64,000 bases of DNA from assembly GCF_030704535.1 (NCBI RefSeq), contig NC_081821.1:697001-761000 (forward strand). Reading direction: 5' to 3'. The DNA comes from Vitis vinifera (Eukaryota; Streptophyta; Magnoliopsida; Vitales; Vitaceae). This document shows, in pieces, positions 13,853 through 28,444 of this stretch (positions within the stretch are counted from its first letter, which is position 1; each line of letters starts with the position of its first letter). Below the pieces are notes generated by a model. The model had not been told where the DNA came from and searched no databases. It saw only the letters and a list, made by a program, of their open reading frames with translations. The translations under genes and the position numbers were made by a program.

Positions 13853-14105
13853 TGAGAGTGCAGGAGGGGTTAGGATGGAGAAGCAGATAGAGTAGAGAAA
13901 AGCGAGAGACGAGGGAGATATATTGGGATTATCTTCGACCACATCTCTATAAATCGAATCCTTTCAACGCGGCCGACCTTGTATCGGCTATAAGGTCTCC
14001 CTTCTTCTGCTGAAGGAAGTCCTTACTGCTTCCCTTTTTCTCTTTTCTTCAGATTTTTCCTATCTCCAAACAAAGATTTAGAAGTTTGTTGCTTCTCAGT
14101 CTCAG

Positions 14106-15017
14106 GTTTGTTTGTTTGTTTTTCTTTTTTAACATGAGGGTTTTGTTTATATCAGTTCAAATAAGTTGTTTCTTCCCAATCTCGGATTTATTTGTTTTTT
14201 TCTTCTTTTTTTTCCCAATTATGATTTTTTTTTTTAATATCATTTGTTAAATCTTTAGGGGTGTGAGATTTTGAGGTTATAGGTGTTATTGTGATTTTGA
14301 ATTAGGGTTTCTTTTTTCTAAATTAAGGTTGCTTAATTTTGAATGTGGGTTTGTTAGTGGTTTTATTGTGTGAAAAGGCGTGGATGGAGCTGATATTCTT
14401 TACTTTATGGTCGTGTTTGGTGCCTGCCCGTTGTTCGTTGTCTTTTGATTAGTTTGTCCAAATATCCTGTTTTTTTTAAATGGTTGGATTTGGGAGACTT
14501 GCTTCCTGATATGCAGGTTTGATCAATTAGGGTTTTTGTTTGGGTGGGGTGTGGGGGGTTTCTGGTCTTTTAATCTGAAAATATATCTTGTGCGATTAAT
14601 GTGAAAATAGATTTTGTTTTATTGGATATTTTGTGGTGAAGATCAGGTAAAATTTGTTCAGTTAGTACCTATCAAAAAAAAAAATTGTTCAGTTAGAGCT
14701 AAATTGATTATGTGTTTATTTTAATAGGTGATTATGCAATTATCTCTGAACAGCAAAGTAGTGAAATTATAATGAGGCATTGTTGGTTTCATGTGGTGGT
14801 TTTATGGCTTAGCTAACCTAAACAAGGGCGTTATGGTTTTATGGCTTTCAACCTAACAATGTTAATTCTGTCCTCTTGTGTCTTTCTTTCTTTTTAACAT
14901 TATTGTCCTGATGGATGCAAATTCAAAATCTAATTTTTTGGTCTTGAAAGTTCATATTCTGAATCCTAGTGTCAATTCCTTACCTATGGATTTTTGTTGT
15001 TTAATTGTGTTTGGCAG
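14106..15017 (+). other. Leader (5' UTR) intron of ClpC
   Basis: The donor CTCAG|GTTTGT at 14106 and the acceptor TTTGGCAG at 15017 enclose a T-rich segment of about 0.9 kb just before the ClpC start codon. This is the usual look of a plant 5' UTR intron. The acceptor is a tandem GGCAGCAG, so splicing could leave or remove three leader nucleotides without touching the protein. A 19-nt LINE-tail insertion lies inside it. Confidence 0.6.
14654..14696 (+). mobile_element. 19-nt LINE-tail micro-insertion with 12-bp target duplication
   Basis: TTGTTCAGTTAG occurs at 14654-14665 and again at 14685-14696. Between the copies is only TACCTATC followed by 11 A residues (14666-14684). TACCTATCAAAA is the reverse complement of the TTTTGATAGGTA that ends the other LINE tail in this window (45070-45146). 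I read it as an extreme 5'-truncated retroposition of a LINE tail in plus orientation, inside the ClpC leader intron. Confidence 0.75.
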
Positions 15018-15022
15018 CAGTC

Positions 15023-18000
15023 ATGGCTAGGGCTCTGGTTCAGTCAACCAATATCTTTGCTTCAGTTGCTGATGGGAAGCATGGAAAGTTTCAAGGGTCT
15101 GAGAGAACCAAAAAGTCTGTCAAAATGATGTGTAATGTCCAAGCACCTGGATTGAGGATCAGAGGCTTCTCAGGATTGCGAGGAGCCAATGCTTTAGATA
15201 ATTTGGTGAGATCAGGCCATGATTTCCATTCCAGAGTGGCAGCTGCTATTTCTGTTCGGGGAGGAAAGGCTAGTCGATGTGTAGCTAGAGCTATGTTTGA
15301 GCGCTTCACTGAGAAAGCAATTAAAGTTATTATGCTTGCACAAGAGGAAGCAAGAAGACTTGGTCACAATTTTGTTGGCACTGAGCAGATTCTGTTGGGT
15401 CTTATTGGGGAAGGCACTGGTATTGCTGCTAAGGTCCTTAAATCCATGGGAATCAATCTGAAAGATGCCCGTGTGGAAGTGGAAAAGATAATTGGAAGGG
15501 GCAGTGGATTTGTTGCTGTCGAGATTCCATTTACGCCTCGAGCAAAGCGTGTTTTGGAACTTTCGCTGGAGGAAGCTCGGCAACTTGGTGAGGTTTCTTT
15601 GGTTTTTTTGGTTGGGTAATGGGGATTAGAACTAACTCGGTAGTCTCAGAATCAATGATAGGGACAGAAGAACCCATCCATCCACAATATTTTGGATGAG
15701 GAATATGTATTAGAATAATGATGAGAATGGGTTGTGTTGTGGCAGAGCTGGACATAACCTGACCTAGGACTGGTCTATTTATGTTTGAAATTGAAATATC
15801 TGAGGCTGGCACAGGATCCATAATTATAGGACAACCTGAATCCAGGCTCCCCAGACCAATCTTATTAGTAAATGTGATTAAAAAAAGTTGTGAATTGATA
15901 GAATATTTTAAAAGCTAATGATTGGATGGCTTTGATCGGTGAGTAGCTTCTCTTGAAGCTTAATTTGTGTTTAATAGGACTGAATTTGGGCTGGTTTTAT
16001 GACTCCATAAGAGACTCGCTTTTCTTTGTGTGCATACCTGAAACTATGCATTGTAATTTGCTAAGGGCTTTCCTTTCAGCATTTCGCCAGGAACAACTTT
16101 GTATTCCTATTACTTGGAGTGCCAATCTAAGGACACATTAATCATTAACTGTCCCAGGATCAACTTTGACATCTTTTTAAATGAAGAAATCAACGAATGA
16201 GTTGACTAATTACTAAGTAGTCATTTCATAATACTTGTATGTATCAGGCCATAACTATATTGGATCGGAGCACTTGCTTCTGGGACTACTTCGTGAAGGC
16301 GAAGGTGTAGCTGCCCGTGTTCTTGAGAATTTAGGTGCTGACCCTAGTAATATTCGCACTCAGGCAAGCAGTACCACCTTGTCATACTTGCAGACAATTA
16401 TTTTCTTGCTTAGGGCATTCTTTTCCAGATAAAAAAAAAAAAAAACTCATTAAAAAAAAATCTCTCATTGGAATGAATAGGTCATTCGTATGGTGGGTGA
16501 GAGTACAGAAGCTGTTGGTGCTGGTGTTGGAGGAGGAACCACTGGCAATAAGATGCCAACGTTGGAGGAGTATGGTACCAATTTAACAAAGCTGGCAGAG
16601 GAGGTAGTTAATAAATCTTTTACCTCTTTTGTGGCATTTTTCTCAAGAATCATCTCTTACAGTGATGTTATTGTCTTTTCAGGGTAAATTGGACCCTGTT
16701 GTTGGAAGGCAGCAACAAATAGAGCGTGTAACCCAAATTTTGGGTCGACGGACTAAAAATAACCCATGCCTCATTGGAGAACCTGGCGTTGGAAAAACAG
16801 CAATTGCAGAAGGCCTTGCACAAAGAATTGCAAATGGTGATGTTCCAGAAACGATTGAGGGGAAGAAGGTTGGTATATGTGCTTGTAGATTCTAATAAGG
16901 TACACAGGGCGCAATAACAAAACTAGTGGTATGAGGCTATGTTGCACGGGTTTAAGAGTGGGTTAGTTGTGTTTGGTTGCACAACGCTAATCCACTATCT
17001 TAATATTTTAGGTATCTTGGCTAATGTTTGAGGATTTTAATACTTCTCTAATCTTGAATATTTGACCTACAAAAATGGCTTTCTACTTCATAGATGTCCC
17101 TTCTGTATATGGGTTACTGAGATGGCTGTCAAAGGTATTCATCCTGGAGGCTTGGGAAACTATTGGTTAGTTCCCCCAGTTGAGAAATGATGCAGTGACC
17201 AAGTTGTTTGAATAGCCAACCATGAATGTCAAGCAGTTGCATTTTTTTTCTTTTTTTTTTTTCTTTTCTTCCCTGGTTTGGGGGTTGGGGCTGTGATTGT
17301 TACATGGTTACAGACCAAAATATGACCGGAACCAAGTTATTTTGGTGATTCAGGTTATAACATTGGATATGGGTCTCCTTGTTGCTGGAACAAAATATCG
17401 CGGAGAGTTTGAGGAAAGATTGAAGAAGCTAATGGAAGAAATCAAACAAAGTGATGAGATAATACTCTTCATTGATGAGGTACACACCTTAATTGGAGCA
17501 GGAGCAGCAGAGGGGGCGATTGATGCTGCTAACATCTTGAAGCCAGCTCTTGCAAGGGGTGAACTGCAGGTAATCTAATCCCAAGAGATGCCCTAAAAAC
17601 ATACTCCCTTTTTTTGTTATTTTTGTCCTAGATGTTGAGTCAGGAATTGAGTTGGGCTCTATGGTGGTGGTAGTTAATTTATAGGGGGATGTAGCTATAT
17701 AGTGGTTTAAATTTTACATCTTGTCCATCTTTATGTCTTGACCTTTTGTTTCCCACCTCATATTTTTCAATAGAGAGACTGAATATTATAATGATATTTT
17801 GCCAATCGTTTTTATCTTGTGATTTACTCATTTTAGAAGAATGTTAATGTAAGTCATAAGATTAAATGGTTTAAATCTGGATCATGATTATTTTTAGTCC
17901 TCTTGCAACATTAAAAATATGCTTTGGATTTTTGGAGTGCTTAGCCCTTGTATTGCCTCATAAATGCTCCAAAGCCATTCAATGACAGTATAAGGTATAG

Positions 18001-20340
18001 CACTTACGGATTAAGCATGCTCAAAGCTGAGTATGCATCTGTAGAGTCTAATTCGGTGGTGGTGATGCTTTCTTTTTGTATATAGTGAAAATATCTTTTT
18101 TTGATTTATCTCCATTGGTGCAGTGTATCGGAGCCACAACACTGGATGAATACAGGAAGCACATTGAGAAAGACCCTGCCTTGGAAAGGAGATTCCAGCC
18201 AGTCAAAGTGCCTGAACCATCTGTGGATGAAACCATACAAATTTTGAAAGGGCTTCGGGAGCGGTATGAGATCCATCACAAGCTCCGGTATACGGATGAA
18301 GCTTTGGTATCTGCTGCCCGACTGTCATACCAGTACATTAGGTATGTGCTTTGTATTTTAATTTGAAGGTGATATCCTCATTACATGCGCTATAGATGGT
18401 ACATACATATATATTGATTAGTAGAATCATAGTTTTTATATTTCCCAAAAAAAAATAAAAAAATGATGGGAAACAAATTTTAATAGTGAACATTAAGTGG
18501 TGAGAAGTGAGAACTTGTTCTCCAGAAAAAAGGAATAAAAGAAAAAGGTCCATTTTAGCATATCTTGTAAGCAGTTTTGCAAATATCTGAACCAGCAAGT
18601 TCACTGGTGGACAGCCAATAGCTTGTTTGACTTGAGGCCAATATCTAAATTCCTTTAACAAATCTGAGCTGGTAGCCTATTACATAAACTTCCATCAGTT
18701 GGTTCTGGAATACAATAGTGACCAGTTTTACTTCCTGCATATTACAGTGATCGATTTCTTCCTGATAAGGCAATTGACTTGATCGACGAAGCTGGTTCTC
18801 GGGTTCGACTTCGTCATGCACAGGTATGTGCTCCTTCCTATTCCTGTCCTATGACTCTTATTGCTCTTCCACTCATTGGCTCACATTCCTTTTCTTTGCA
18901 GCTTCCAGAGGAAGCAAGAGAGCTTGAGAAAGAGCTCAGACAGATCACTAAAGAGAAGAATGAAGCAGTACGAAGCCAAGATTTTGAGAAGGTATGTTAG
19001 TTTTTCAAGTTGTCTCTTGGCTGTTGCATTCCTTTGAAATTAAAACATAATATTTGGTTGCTTCCAAGTAGTTTAAGATGACATGTATAGTGTTCCTGTT
19101 TCTTGTCTCTAGTGCTTTTTATCTAGTAATTGACAATATTTTAAAATGTTTTGAACAGGCCGGTGAATTACGTGATAGAGAAATGGATCTAAAGGCACAG
19201 ATCTCAACCCTCATAGACAAAGGCAAGGAGATGACCAAGGCAGAGACTGAGGCAGGAGATATAGGTCCTATGGTGACAGAAGTGGACATTCAGCACATTG
19301 TATCTGCTTGGACTGGCATCCCTGTTGAGAAAGTGTCAACTGATGAATCTGATCGTCTCCTCAAGATGGAGGAGACCCTCCACAGACGAGTCATTGGTCA
19401 GGATGAAGCTGTTAAAGCCATCAGCCGTGCTATTCGCCGAGCTCGTGTTGGACTCAAGAATCCCAACCGTCCAATTGCCAGCTTCATCTTTTCTGGTCCA
19501 ACTGGTGTAGGAAAGTCAGAATTGGCAAAAGCACTAGCTGCTTACTATTTTGGTTCTGAAGAAGCCATGATCCGTCTTGATATGAGTGAGTTCATGGAGA
19601 GACACACAGTCTCCAAACTGATTGGTTCACCTCCTGGTTATGTTGGTTATACTGAGGGTGGTCAGTTGACTGAGGCTGTTAGACGCCGACCTTATACAGT
19701 GGTTCTCTTTGATGAAATTGAGAAGGCTCACCCTGATGTCTTCAACATGATGCTTCAGATTCTTGAGGATGGCAGGTTGACAGACAGCAAGGGCCGAACT
19801 GTGGACTTCAAGAATACTCTTTTGATAATGACATCCAATGTTGGAAGCAGTGTGATCGAGAAGGGAGGCCGCAGGATAGGATTTGATCTCGATTACGATG
19901 AAAAGGATAGCAGTTACAACCGAATTAAGAGCTTGGTGACAGAGGAACTGAAACAATATTTCAGGCCAGAGTTCTTGAATAGATTGGATGAGATGATTGT
20001 TTTCCGACAGCTCACTAAGCTGGAGGTGAAGGACATTGCTGATATAATGCTGAAGGAGGTGTTTGAAAGGCTGAAGGCCAAGGACATAGAACTTCAGGTG
20101 ACCGAGAGGTTTAGAGATAGAGTGGTGGATGAAGGGTACAACCCCAGTTATGGTGCAAGGCCACTGAGAAGAGCCATAATGAGACTTTTGGAGGACAGCA
20201 TGGCTGAGAAGATGCTTGCAAGGGAAATCAAAGAAGGCGATTCGGTAATTGTGGATGTTGATTCTGATGGAAATGTCACTGTGCTCAATGGCAGCAGTGG
20301 TGCTCCACCTGAGTCATTACCAGAGGCAATGCCTGTGTAA
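15023..20340 (+). CDS. CLPC1: Chloroplast Clp chaperone ClpC (Hsp100)
   Basis: ClpC is the stromal AAA+ unfoldase that feeds substrates to the plastid Clp protease and takes part in protein import. Nine coding exons: 15023-15587, 16248-16363, 16481-16603, 16683-16868, 17354-17569, 18124-18341, 18748-18823, 18902-18991 and 19159-20340. They give 923 aa, normal for the family. The N-terminal ~90 residues look like a plastid transit peptide. Two Clp-N repeats follow (about 91-240). AAA1 has Walker A GEPGVGKT (300-307) and Walker B LFIDE (D371-E372). A UVR-type motif lies near 525-538. AAA2 has GPTGVGKS (643-650) and LFDE (D715-E716). The ClpP-docking tripeptide IGF is at 770-772. Intron 2 uses a GC donor. 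ClpC1 versus ClpC2 cannot be settled here. Confidence 0.97.
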
Positions 20341-21248
20341 ACAGTCTTCCCTTCAAACTTTTACAGATCTATTGTTAGTACTTTTACCTTTTTATTTAAA
20401 GTGGGCTTTAGTTGTAGTCTCTTTTCTTTTAAAGACTACTTGGAAGTTAGAATATTGGAAGCCATTTTATGAATTGGTTTTATTTCCTGGTACTTGTGGA
20501 TATTTCATAGATGAATCCATATATGACTGAAATAGTTCCATGCCATTTTTTTTTTCTTGGGTTCAAACTTCAAACCATTCTTTCAGGATTGCATTTTCTG
20601 GAGCACATCTACCATGTGATACCTACAATCGAAACCTAAAATACAGGCTATAAGCAGTTGATCGACTTTGTTTTTTTGGCATCACCTTCAGGTTCATTTG
20701 CTTCAATTTGTGTTCCATGGGAACTGGACCTCTTATCAAACTAGTTCAGCTTGGAGTCATAACGAGTCTAGCTTTGGCTAGGACCATCCATAGTTTCATA
20801 CTAAAATTTCTTGTATACAATCTGCAGCGGTGAAATGCATACATAGCTGAAAGGATGTGATCAATTGTTACATCTATTTCAAAAAATAGTTGCAACAAAG
20901 CAACATATTGTATCCAACAGATGCAAATTGAATTCAACCTGGTGTTCAGGAGAACACAAAATAAACCATCCTTTCTTCTCTTAAAGTGCTGCTGCAGGTA
21001 TTTTGCAGTTGTGAGACACAGAATGTTTGTTACTGAGAAACTCATTAACCAGAATATCTGGCAGGCCCACCTCGTTAGGCAAACAGCATGGAGGCTTCAT
21101 CTCTTCCAGATGACTCACAAGTTACCTGCTGCAAAGCAATTGAAGATTCTCCAGGCAATATCGACCTTAATGTTGGAGGGGGTTCAAGCCATAGAAATGA
21201 TATTGTCACAGTTTCCTTGCATTCATAAATGAAAAAAGGTCCCTGTTC
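20341..21248. other. 3' flanks of convergent ClpC and PHS1 genes
   Basis: About 0.9 kb between the ClpC stop and the PHS1 stop on the opposite strand. It should contain both 3' UTRs. I see no further gene and no clear repeat. Confidence 0.6.
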
Positions 21249-24200
21249 CTATTCATCCATGACTGAATTAGACTGCCTCTGTGTAGGGCTGACACTCCCA
21301 CCTCGGCTAATCTTGAGAGCACTTATAGCCTTTTGGATCTCCATAGTCATAGCACTGTCCACGCTCCCTGATGATAGCTTCTTGTGTGATTTCTGCAAAT
21401 GAAGCTTAAGCGAGCTGCTGCTCAAGCCAGCATTTTTCCCACAGATGGGGCAAACTTTCATTGGCGGTTTTCGCTGATGCCACTCCATTGAAACCTTTCC
21501 ATGCAGTTTGCGGTCCAGGTCCAGGAGGGTCCTGGCAAACCCATCATTGGGCTGCGCTCGGCGGTGTACTCGTTTTAGGGCATTCCATGCTTCTAATAGA
21601 GTGAAGTTCCTGCATGAAAAAAAAGAGGTTCAATACCACCTTTCAAATTTTTGTTGTGAATTGACAATCATTTAGTAGTTCACACGTGACAAAAAAAAAA
21701 CTTCAATGCATATATATGGGATTGGGGTATCATCACATCCTTCAGATCTCCAACCAATCTCAAACTCCACTCAAGTGGGAGCTGTGATGCCTGATGTCAT
21801 GAACTTAGGGTGGGTCTTAAGATCCAGAATGAAATGTGGGCTAAGGTACCAAGGAAAATAAATGAAGGGAAACTAGGCTTGAAAACCCCAATGCTAAACT
21901 CCATGCCTCTCGGTCGTGGACCACACGGACACTCTATGATCCATGATCTAGGATAACAGTTGAGTGAGGTTTAAGGTCTACAATGCGTGGGTCCAATGAC
22001 AGCATGAAAACAATATAAAACTTTCGGTTTTGCTTGCCAGTATGTAATTTGTTTTATTTTACTTACTTCCTGAGCATCAAGTAAGCAAGAACTAACGTAG
22101 CACTTCTACTTCTCCCTTCAAAGCAATGAACCAGAACCCTCCCGCCAGTTTGTTCAACATGATCAATGAACACAGAAGCTTCTTCAAATATGCTGCTGAT
22201 GTTTGTGTCTTCACTGTCAGAAATCTGTCCAAATATGCAGGTAGTGTAATCAGTACAAAATAGTTCGCAAACATATTTCCAGGAAATTCATAATTAATAC
22301 ATTGAAAAAGTCCAGCACAGTGAAGTGATTAGGTAATTCTTCCAACAAGGAATTCTGTCTGAATTTGCTAATATTGGAATCCTGAAAAGTTAGCACCCCA
22401 ATGATGGATGTCAAATGTTTTTCTGATGGAAAGACTATTTTCATGGGACCTTTCAATAATGACACTGGAAATGATTGTTTCTCTTGCAACCAAGGACGCC
22501 TCCGTCAACACACTGCCCAATTCCCAATTTAGGTTTGAAGCAACGACAGTGAGCAGCAACATGGGTCAACACCGAAGTTCGAAACTATGACTTATGGAGT
22601 TGATCCTCTGAACAGCTTCCTAAGCACATAACTTCAATGACACCAAGCAGTGACATGGAGCAAATGCTAACGTTCTATCTACTTCTCTTGATGGCCCTTT
22701 GAATAACTCTTCTAACCAGACAGTTCTGTAACCTTCACTTGATCTCTATTAAACAGACTACTTTGACAATCTGAGGACAAAAATTCCTAGATAGAATGCA
22801 GTGATTGAATGACATTCCCCTTCACGTTAACTAGCAGAGCAATGAGTTAAGTCTTCAGTTAAAAAATTGCAGCAAGGCTTGCACTCAATTCAAGGCCTAT
22901 GCAATAGCCTCCCTTGAAAATTGTATATAATTTATGGCTATTGGGTTCTGTCAAATTAACTATACACCAATCTAGAGTCTAGAAAAAAGATCCATAGGAA
23001 TAATGACTCCTATGGGGAAAGAATAAAATTAAAAAGAAAAAAAAGGAAGCTGAATAAGAAACACCTGCGCAAGGATTTCAGAAGGTTCAGAAAGCTGTGG
23101 GATCAGAGAAGAAGAAAGTTGATCAAGGGACTTCAGATGGTACATGGACGACTATAGCTTAAGGGAGCTAGGAAATGATCCACATGAATGTAAATACAGA
23201 AACAAGCTGTGTGTATGCCTCTGTTTTAAGCCACAAGAATGAACCATCCATAATAACAGGAGCAAGTACTTACAGAAAAATTTTTGTACTCAAATAGGTC
23301 AGGATACTGAGAATCTGACTGTCCAATCTCATTGGAGCACAAGCACAATATGTGTGTAATTCCTAAATGTTGTAGTGTGTACACAGATCTTGCAGCAAGG
23401 GCCCCACCAATGAAGAGACTCGCTGTAATTGAAGATGGTCGCTCTGTATTTGCAGCATCAGATATCAATGCTATCCTCTCAAGAATGTGCTCAAGCCTGA
23501 CCTGTAAGATCAAAAAACATGGAAAGAAAAGGAATAATTTGGGCTCTGTAAAAATTCAGCAGAAAAGTTAGATCACAAGAGTTGACAGAAAATCTTACCT
23601 TCAACTCATAAGCATCAACAACACCATTATTATCATTACCCTCGAAGAAACCTGAATTGAAATTGTTCTCTTGGCATAATTTAACTGCATCATTTCTTAG
23701 CATTTCATTCCATTGTTCCAACTCTTTGCTTGATTCTGCATCAACCTGAGGATAATATTAATACTAACAAGCAAACAATAAAACTCAAGGTAGAAGCATA
23801 ACTTTGTTTGGAGAGAAAAAAAAAAAAAAAGGAACTGCTCTCCCTAAATCAAGTATACATAGTATAAAGCTTCAATGATATTGATATCTATAACTTTCAA
23901 AATATGACAAGATAACTTCTCCACGCACATCTTTGAAAAACCTCACTCATTCAATTCCGGGTGTTTTTCTCTGGTCATGTTTAGGATTACCAAATATAAC
24001 TAACATGACTAGACATAGTACATTTCATGATATGAAAGCAACCATTCAATTCATTCAACCTAAAATATGTCATGGTCTAGGTTTAAACAGGAAAATGGTA
24101 ACCTTTGGTATCAGTATCAACCATTCTGGTCAATTTTTAACTAAACATCCCAAACTTCTAGGTACTTTCAGTCGTTTGCAAGAGAAGCCAGTTTATTAGT

Positions 24201-27200
24201 ATGCTAATGATCATTTTTTCCATTATTATGAAATCTATCAGATGAAACAGCTCGTTGTTTTAGACAGCAATGCCATCTCCCCTTCTGCAACAAATATGCA
24301 TATATACATATAGAGAAACAAATGTGTGTGCTTATCTTCTAAAAACACATGATGTATCTTTTGTAGCTGTTGGTCCCACATATTTCCAGTAAGAAATATA
24401 TCAAAGAGTCAGCATTTCCTTACACATAATTTTTAAAAGGTTATTTTGACTTAATAATTTTTTAAATAGCTTTTGTCAAACCAAAAGATGCAAGATGCAC
24501 TGGATTTCCTTGGAAAGGAGGTGATCCAGCTGCATTTTCTTTAAGAATATTGCATACCTTGGCAAATCTGTGAAAGTCACGGAGCTTCGTTGTCAATCGC
24601 AGGCTTCGGAGTGACTCCACACTCCCTCTGCTGAACTTCCCATGCCAAGCTTCTCGAGAGATGGGAGAACTAGAGTCTGAGCTTTCTCTAACTCCAGAAG
24701 ATGATAACCTAGGAGCTGCTCTCTGTACCTCTGGGTCACTCAAATCTGGATGATTATCATTAATAACCCGTTCCTTACTTGGTGGAGAGGGACAATGACC
24801 TATTACAGGAGCCTGCGACTGTGCCTCAGAGGCCCCCAAATCCTCTCTGTCAAAATCAACACAGGAATTTCTATTTACAATATTCAGAAATACTCGTAAG
24901 AGGCCATCCAGTTTTTGGTGGAGTGTGAGTAGGAATATATGGAAACCCTGCAAGTCTCTTAGTGCAGCTCGAAACCCACGACGAAATTCATGAACAACTG
25001 AAGCCATCTCAGTCAAAAGTATATCAGTTGCTGTTTCAGTATCATCTGAAGCAAATCCTAACTTCCCTCCTGTTATCTCATGTAATAGATTCAAGGAATA
25101 CTTGGAGCTGTTGAGCATGAGCTCAACCAGTTTTGGATAATTTGCCTGGTCATTTGCACGTTTTCCTGCTGGTGGTCTGCGAGGAACTCCAGAGTCGATT
25201 GCCACAATATGAAAATCTGAAAGACCTGACTGATTCAAAGCTTGACCCTCCAGACTAGTGTTGCTCGATGATGGTGATCCTATGGCATCAGAAAGATCAG
25301 AACTCTGTGATACCAATCCTGAATTATGAGGGCTCAATCTGCTGTCAACTGATGTCGCCCTTCTTTCTTTCTGAAGAGCCCTAATTACCCTAGGCCTATA
25401 TCGCTTGATTGCAGAATCAAATGCTTCCTCCAATGCATCCATGTCAGTAGAGGCCATTTTGTCGGCCAACAATAGATTTGCGGGATTTCCACGCCATCTG
25501 AGCTGACGACAAGGAAGTCTATCTTCATTTCTAATGACAAGGTCCAACATCAAGACCCTGCCAAGGGCTGCTGCTGTCTTTTCTGCAGCTTCTCGTGAGT
25601 CAAATGCACTTGAGCTTTCCAAGAGAGGAGATCCATGTACATAACTGCAAACAATAAAATCTTTTGCATTCAGAAGGCCATACAAAAAATTTAATTATAA
25701 CTTCTGTATTTTATAGTGCTTTTGCATCATGAAATTTCATGTTTCCTCCTCTAATTGCTGTCATGTTTAAGGGTATATGAATTGATCTAGAAGAGTAAGG
25801 GTGAAAGTAAATGAAAATGGAAAATGCCCTAACAATCAAAACAAACTTTCCCATGGCTCAACCAGCTATCATCCATGTTCTGCACAAACAAATAACTGAA
25901 TATGAACCAGTTGGTCCTTTCTGGGAGTTACCTGCCCATAAGATATGGTCTAATTTGATTATAAACTTGAACATGGTGGGTTTTCATGGTTCCATATTTG
26001 ATTTAATTGGAGAAATTACAGCAGTATGAACCATTCAGCCATCTGCGCTAAAGATGATCCCTTAGAAAATTGGTCAGTCAGATCATTTGACCCAAACCAT
26101 CTAAACAAACAGAATTTTGAACCAAGTAATAAAATAGGTGGCAAACTAATTGACTTCTCTCGTCCTCACAGAATATCTGGTGAGGAGACGGCAAGTGGTG
26201 AAGGGAGCATGGATATTTCACTACTGCATTATAACACTTTATTCACAATAAAACCAGGTTCAGTTTGTACTTCATCAGAAAGAGGCATCGGCTAAGTTCA
26301 AGAGCTTCTAAAAGCTCTGAACATGTGACTTCACCAACTTCATCTCCTTCTGAAATTGCTGCATCTCTTGCTTTTTCTGCAGCTTCCTTAATCTGAAGCC
26401 ACTCCGTACTAGAATTGTGAATGACTCTAGCCTAGAAGATATTTTTGGGAAAGGGTTAGATTAATGGCATAAGATGGTAACAATTAAACAACTAATGGAG
26501 TGAGAAAGTACAACCTGTGGAGTTCGAACTCCTAGCCACTTTGCGAATTCGTAACCAAGACGTTCTGATTGTGTGGCCACTCTTGAAGATGAAAACTTTA
26601 TAACTGCTGCTCCCTCCTTCAGGAAATAATCATCATTCTCAGGCCAGTTGAATAGAGCAAAGAAGACAACCCCTCCAGAATTCACGGTGACCTGTATCCG
26701 CACAACTGGAGAGAAGTTAAGGCAGCAGATAAGACAATAAATAATGTTGCACAACTTTCTATTTTTGATTTCTTGAAATGAAAAAGAAAAAAAAAGTATA
26801 AAGAAAGATACTGCAAATTTATGAAATGAATACACTTAAAAATATTAATTGGTTTGATTTTTTTCTGAGACAGGAGCAAATAGTGTTTCCAGCAATAAAA
26901 ATATAACCAAAGGCTACAAATATTGCATGATGATTAAGAATAAAAGCACTAGTAGTTTAACTCTTTTCTTGTTTATGAACTTCCAAAATCCTCTCTTCCC
27001 ATGAATATACAGAATAGTTACCACCATGAGTTGATTGAACCAATTAGGAGGCAGAAACATTACTGCAAACTTCAATACCTAACATAAATTTGAAGAAGTA
27101 TATATCCTTCCAAAAACAATAGCTAAGATAGATTGTGCACCTCAAGAGCTTTACTCATTTCATCCTCAGAATGATCATTGCTACTACTATGTTCAGTATG

Positions 27201-28412
27201 GTGAAGTGAGGAAAGCATGTCCCAAGAAAAAGAACATGATTCAATATCCATCATAGCAGCTTTACCAAGTCTTTCCCACAAACTTATTTCTGTAGCTTGC
27301 TCAACAGGCAAAGAACTTCTGGAATCAACAGTTGATTCTCCTGAACTGCATACAAACATGTAACAAACAGGTACAATGTTATCCTACAAAATTTTGGCAT
27401 CTCAGCTTGAATTTCATCAAAGAGAAAAAAAAGTCTTAAGGAAGAAAATTGAGAGGATAGAACCCAAGATATCATTGTAAAAAACACATCAAGTGTTGGA
27501 TACTGAATGCAATATATGAAAAAAAAAATGGAATGACCCAATATCCATGAAGATGAAAAGGACCAAAATCATCATACATGCATTTCCACTGTCATATCAC
27601 ATCTAAAGGATGATGGTAAGAAACTTCAATAGTAGACAGCTGATCACATCATTAGTTACATAGAATAAGGCCCATCTTAATAAGTTCTAAACCCAGAACA
27701 GATAATATAACCGGCCTTGATGAAGGCACCATTCATGAGATGATTGCTTACATGAGGCACTACATTGAAGGTACAAATTTAAATTTGAACTCCCCACAAG
27801 AATCGAAACCAAAATCATATTTCCTTTTTATAACACTTCCTGGTTGACACCAAGAATTTCTCATCCTATCAAATGGGACTTCCCAACATCTATTTTGCCA
27901 ATGGCAAACATACAAAACTACTCTGAAACACTAGTACACAGAAACTGAACTAGTTACTGTTGTAGCACTCAGCAATTAATGAGCAAGGCAATACTTTACT
28001 TTGTATTAATTCAGTAGTAGATTGCCCCACTGCTCAAGCCAAATGGCCAAAATCTATTTTCCAAATATGAAAATCAATAAGATTTCATAAATTCCCATCT
28101 AATTACACACGCATTCCTAGTTTAGAATTTTCCACCAAGCCAGTAATCACAATTCAAACAACATCACTCTCATAAAGGCAAAACATTAAAGAGGGATACA
28201 GCATTGCAATTGTAGTATAGTAATGGGAAAATGGAGAAAAAAGGATAACCAGAATGGCATAGTATCGATTCTGGGCGGGCGGTTAGGGAAACCAGAGGAG
28301 CGATATTTGCCACTGCGCTTACGAACCAGTTCCAGCCATTGTGTGAACCGATAAGCCGGACCTGCCGCTATGTCTCCTAACATATACAACACCTACAAAA
28401 GAAACAACCCAC

Positions 28413-28444
<32 letters not shown>

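Noticed and set aside
15091-15821. Minus-strand frames of 72-123 codons
   Set aside because: Antisense to ClpC exon 1 and the following intron, with no domain.
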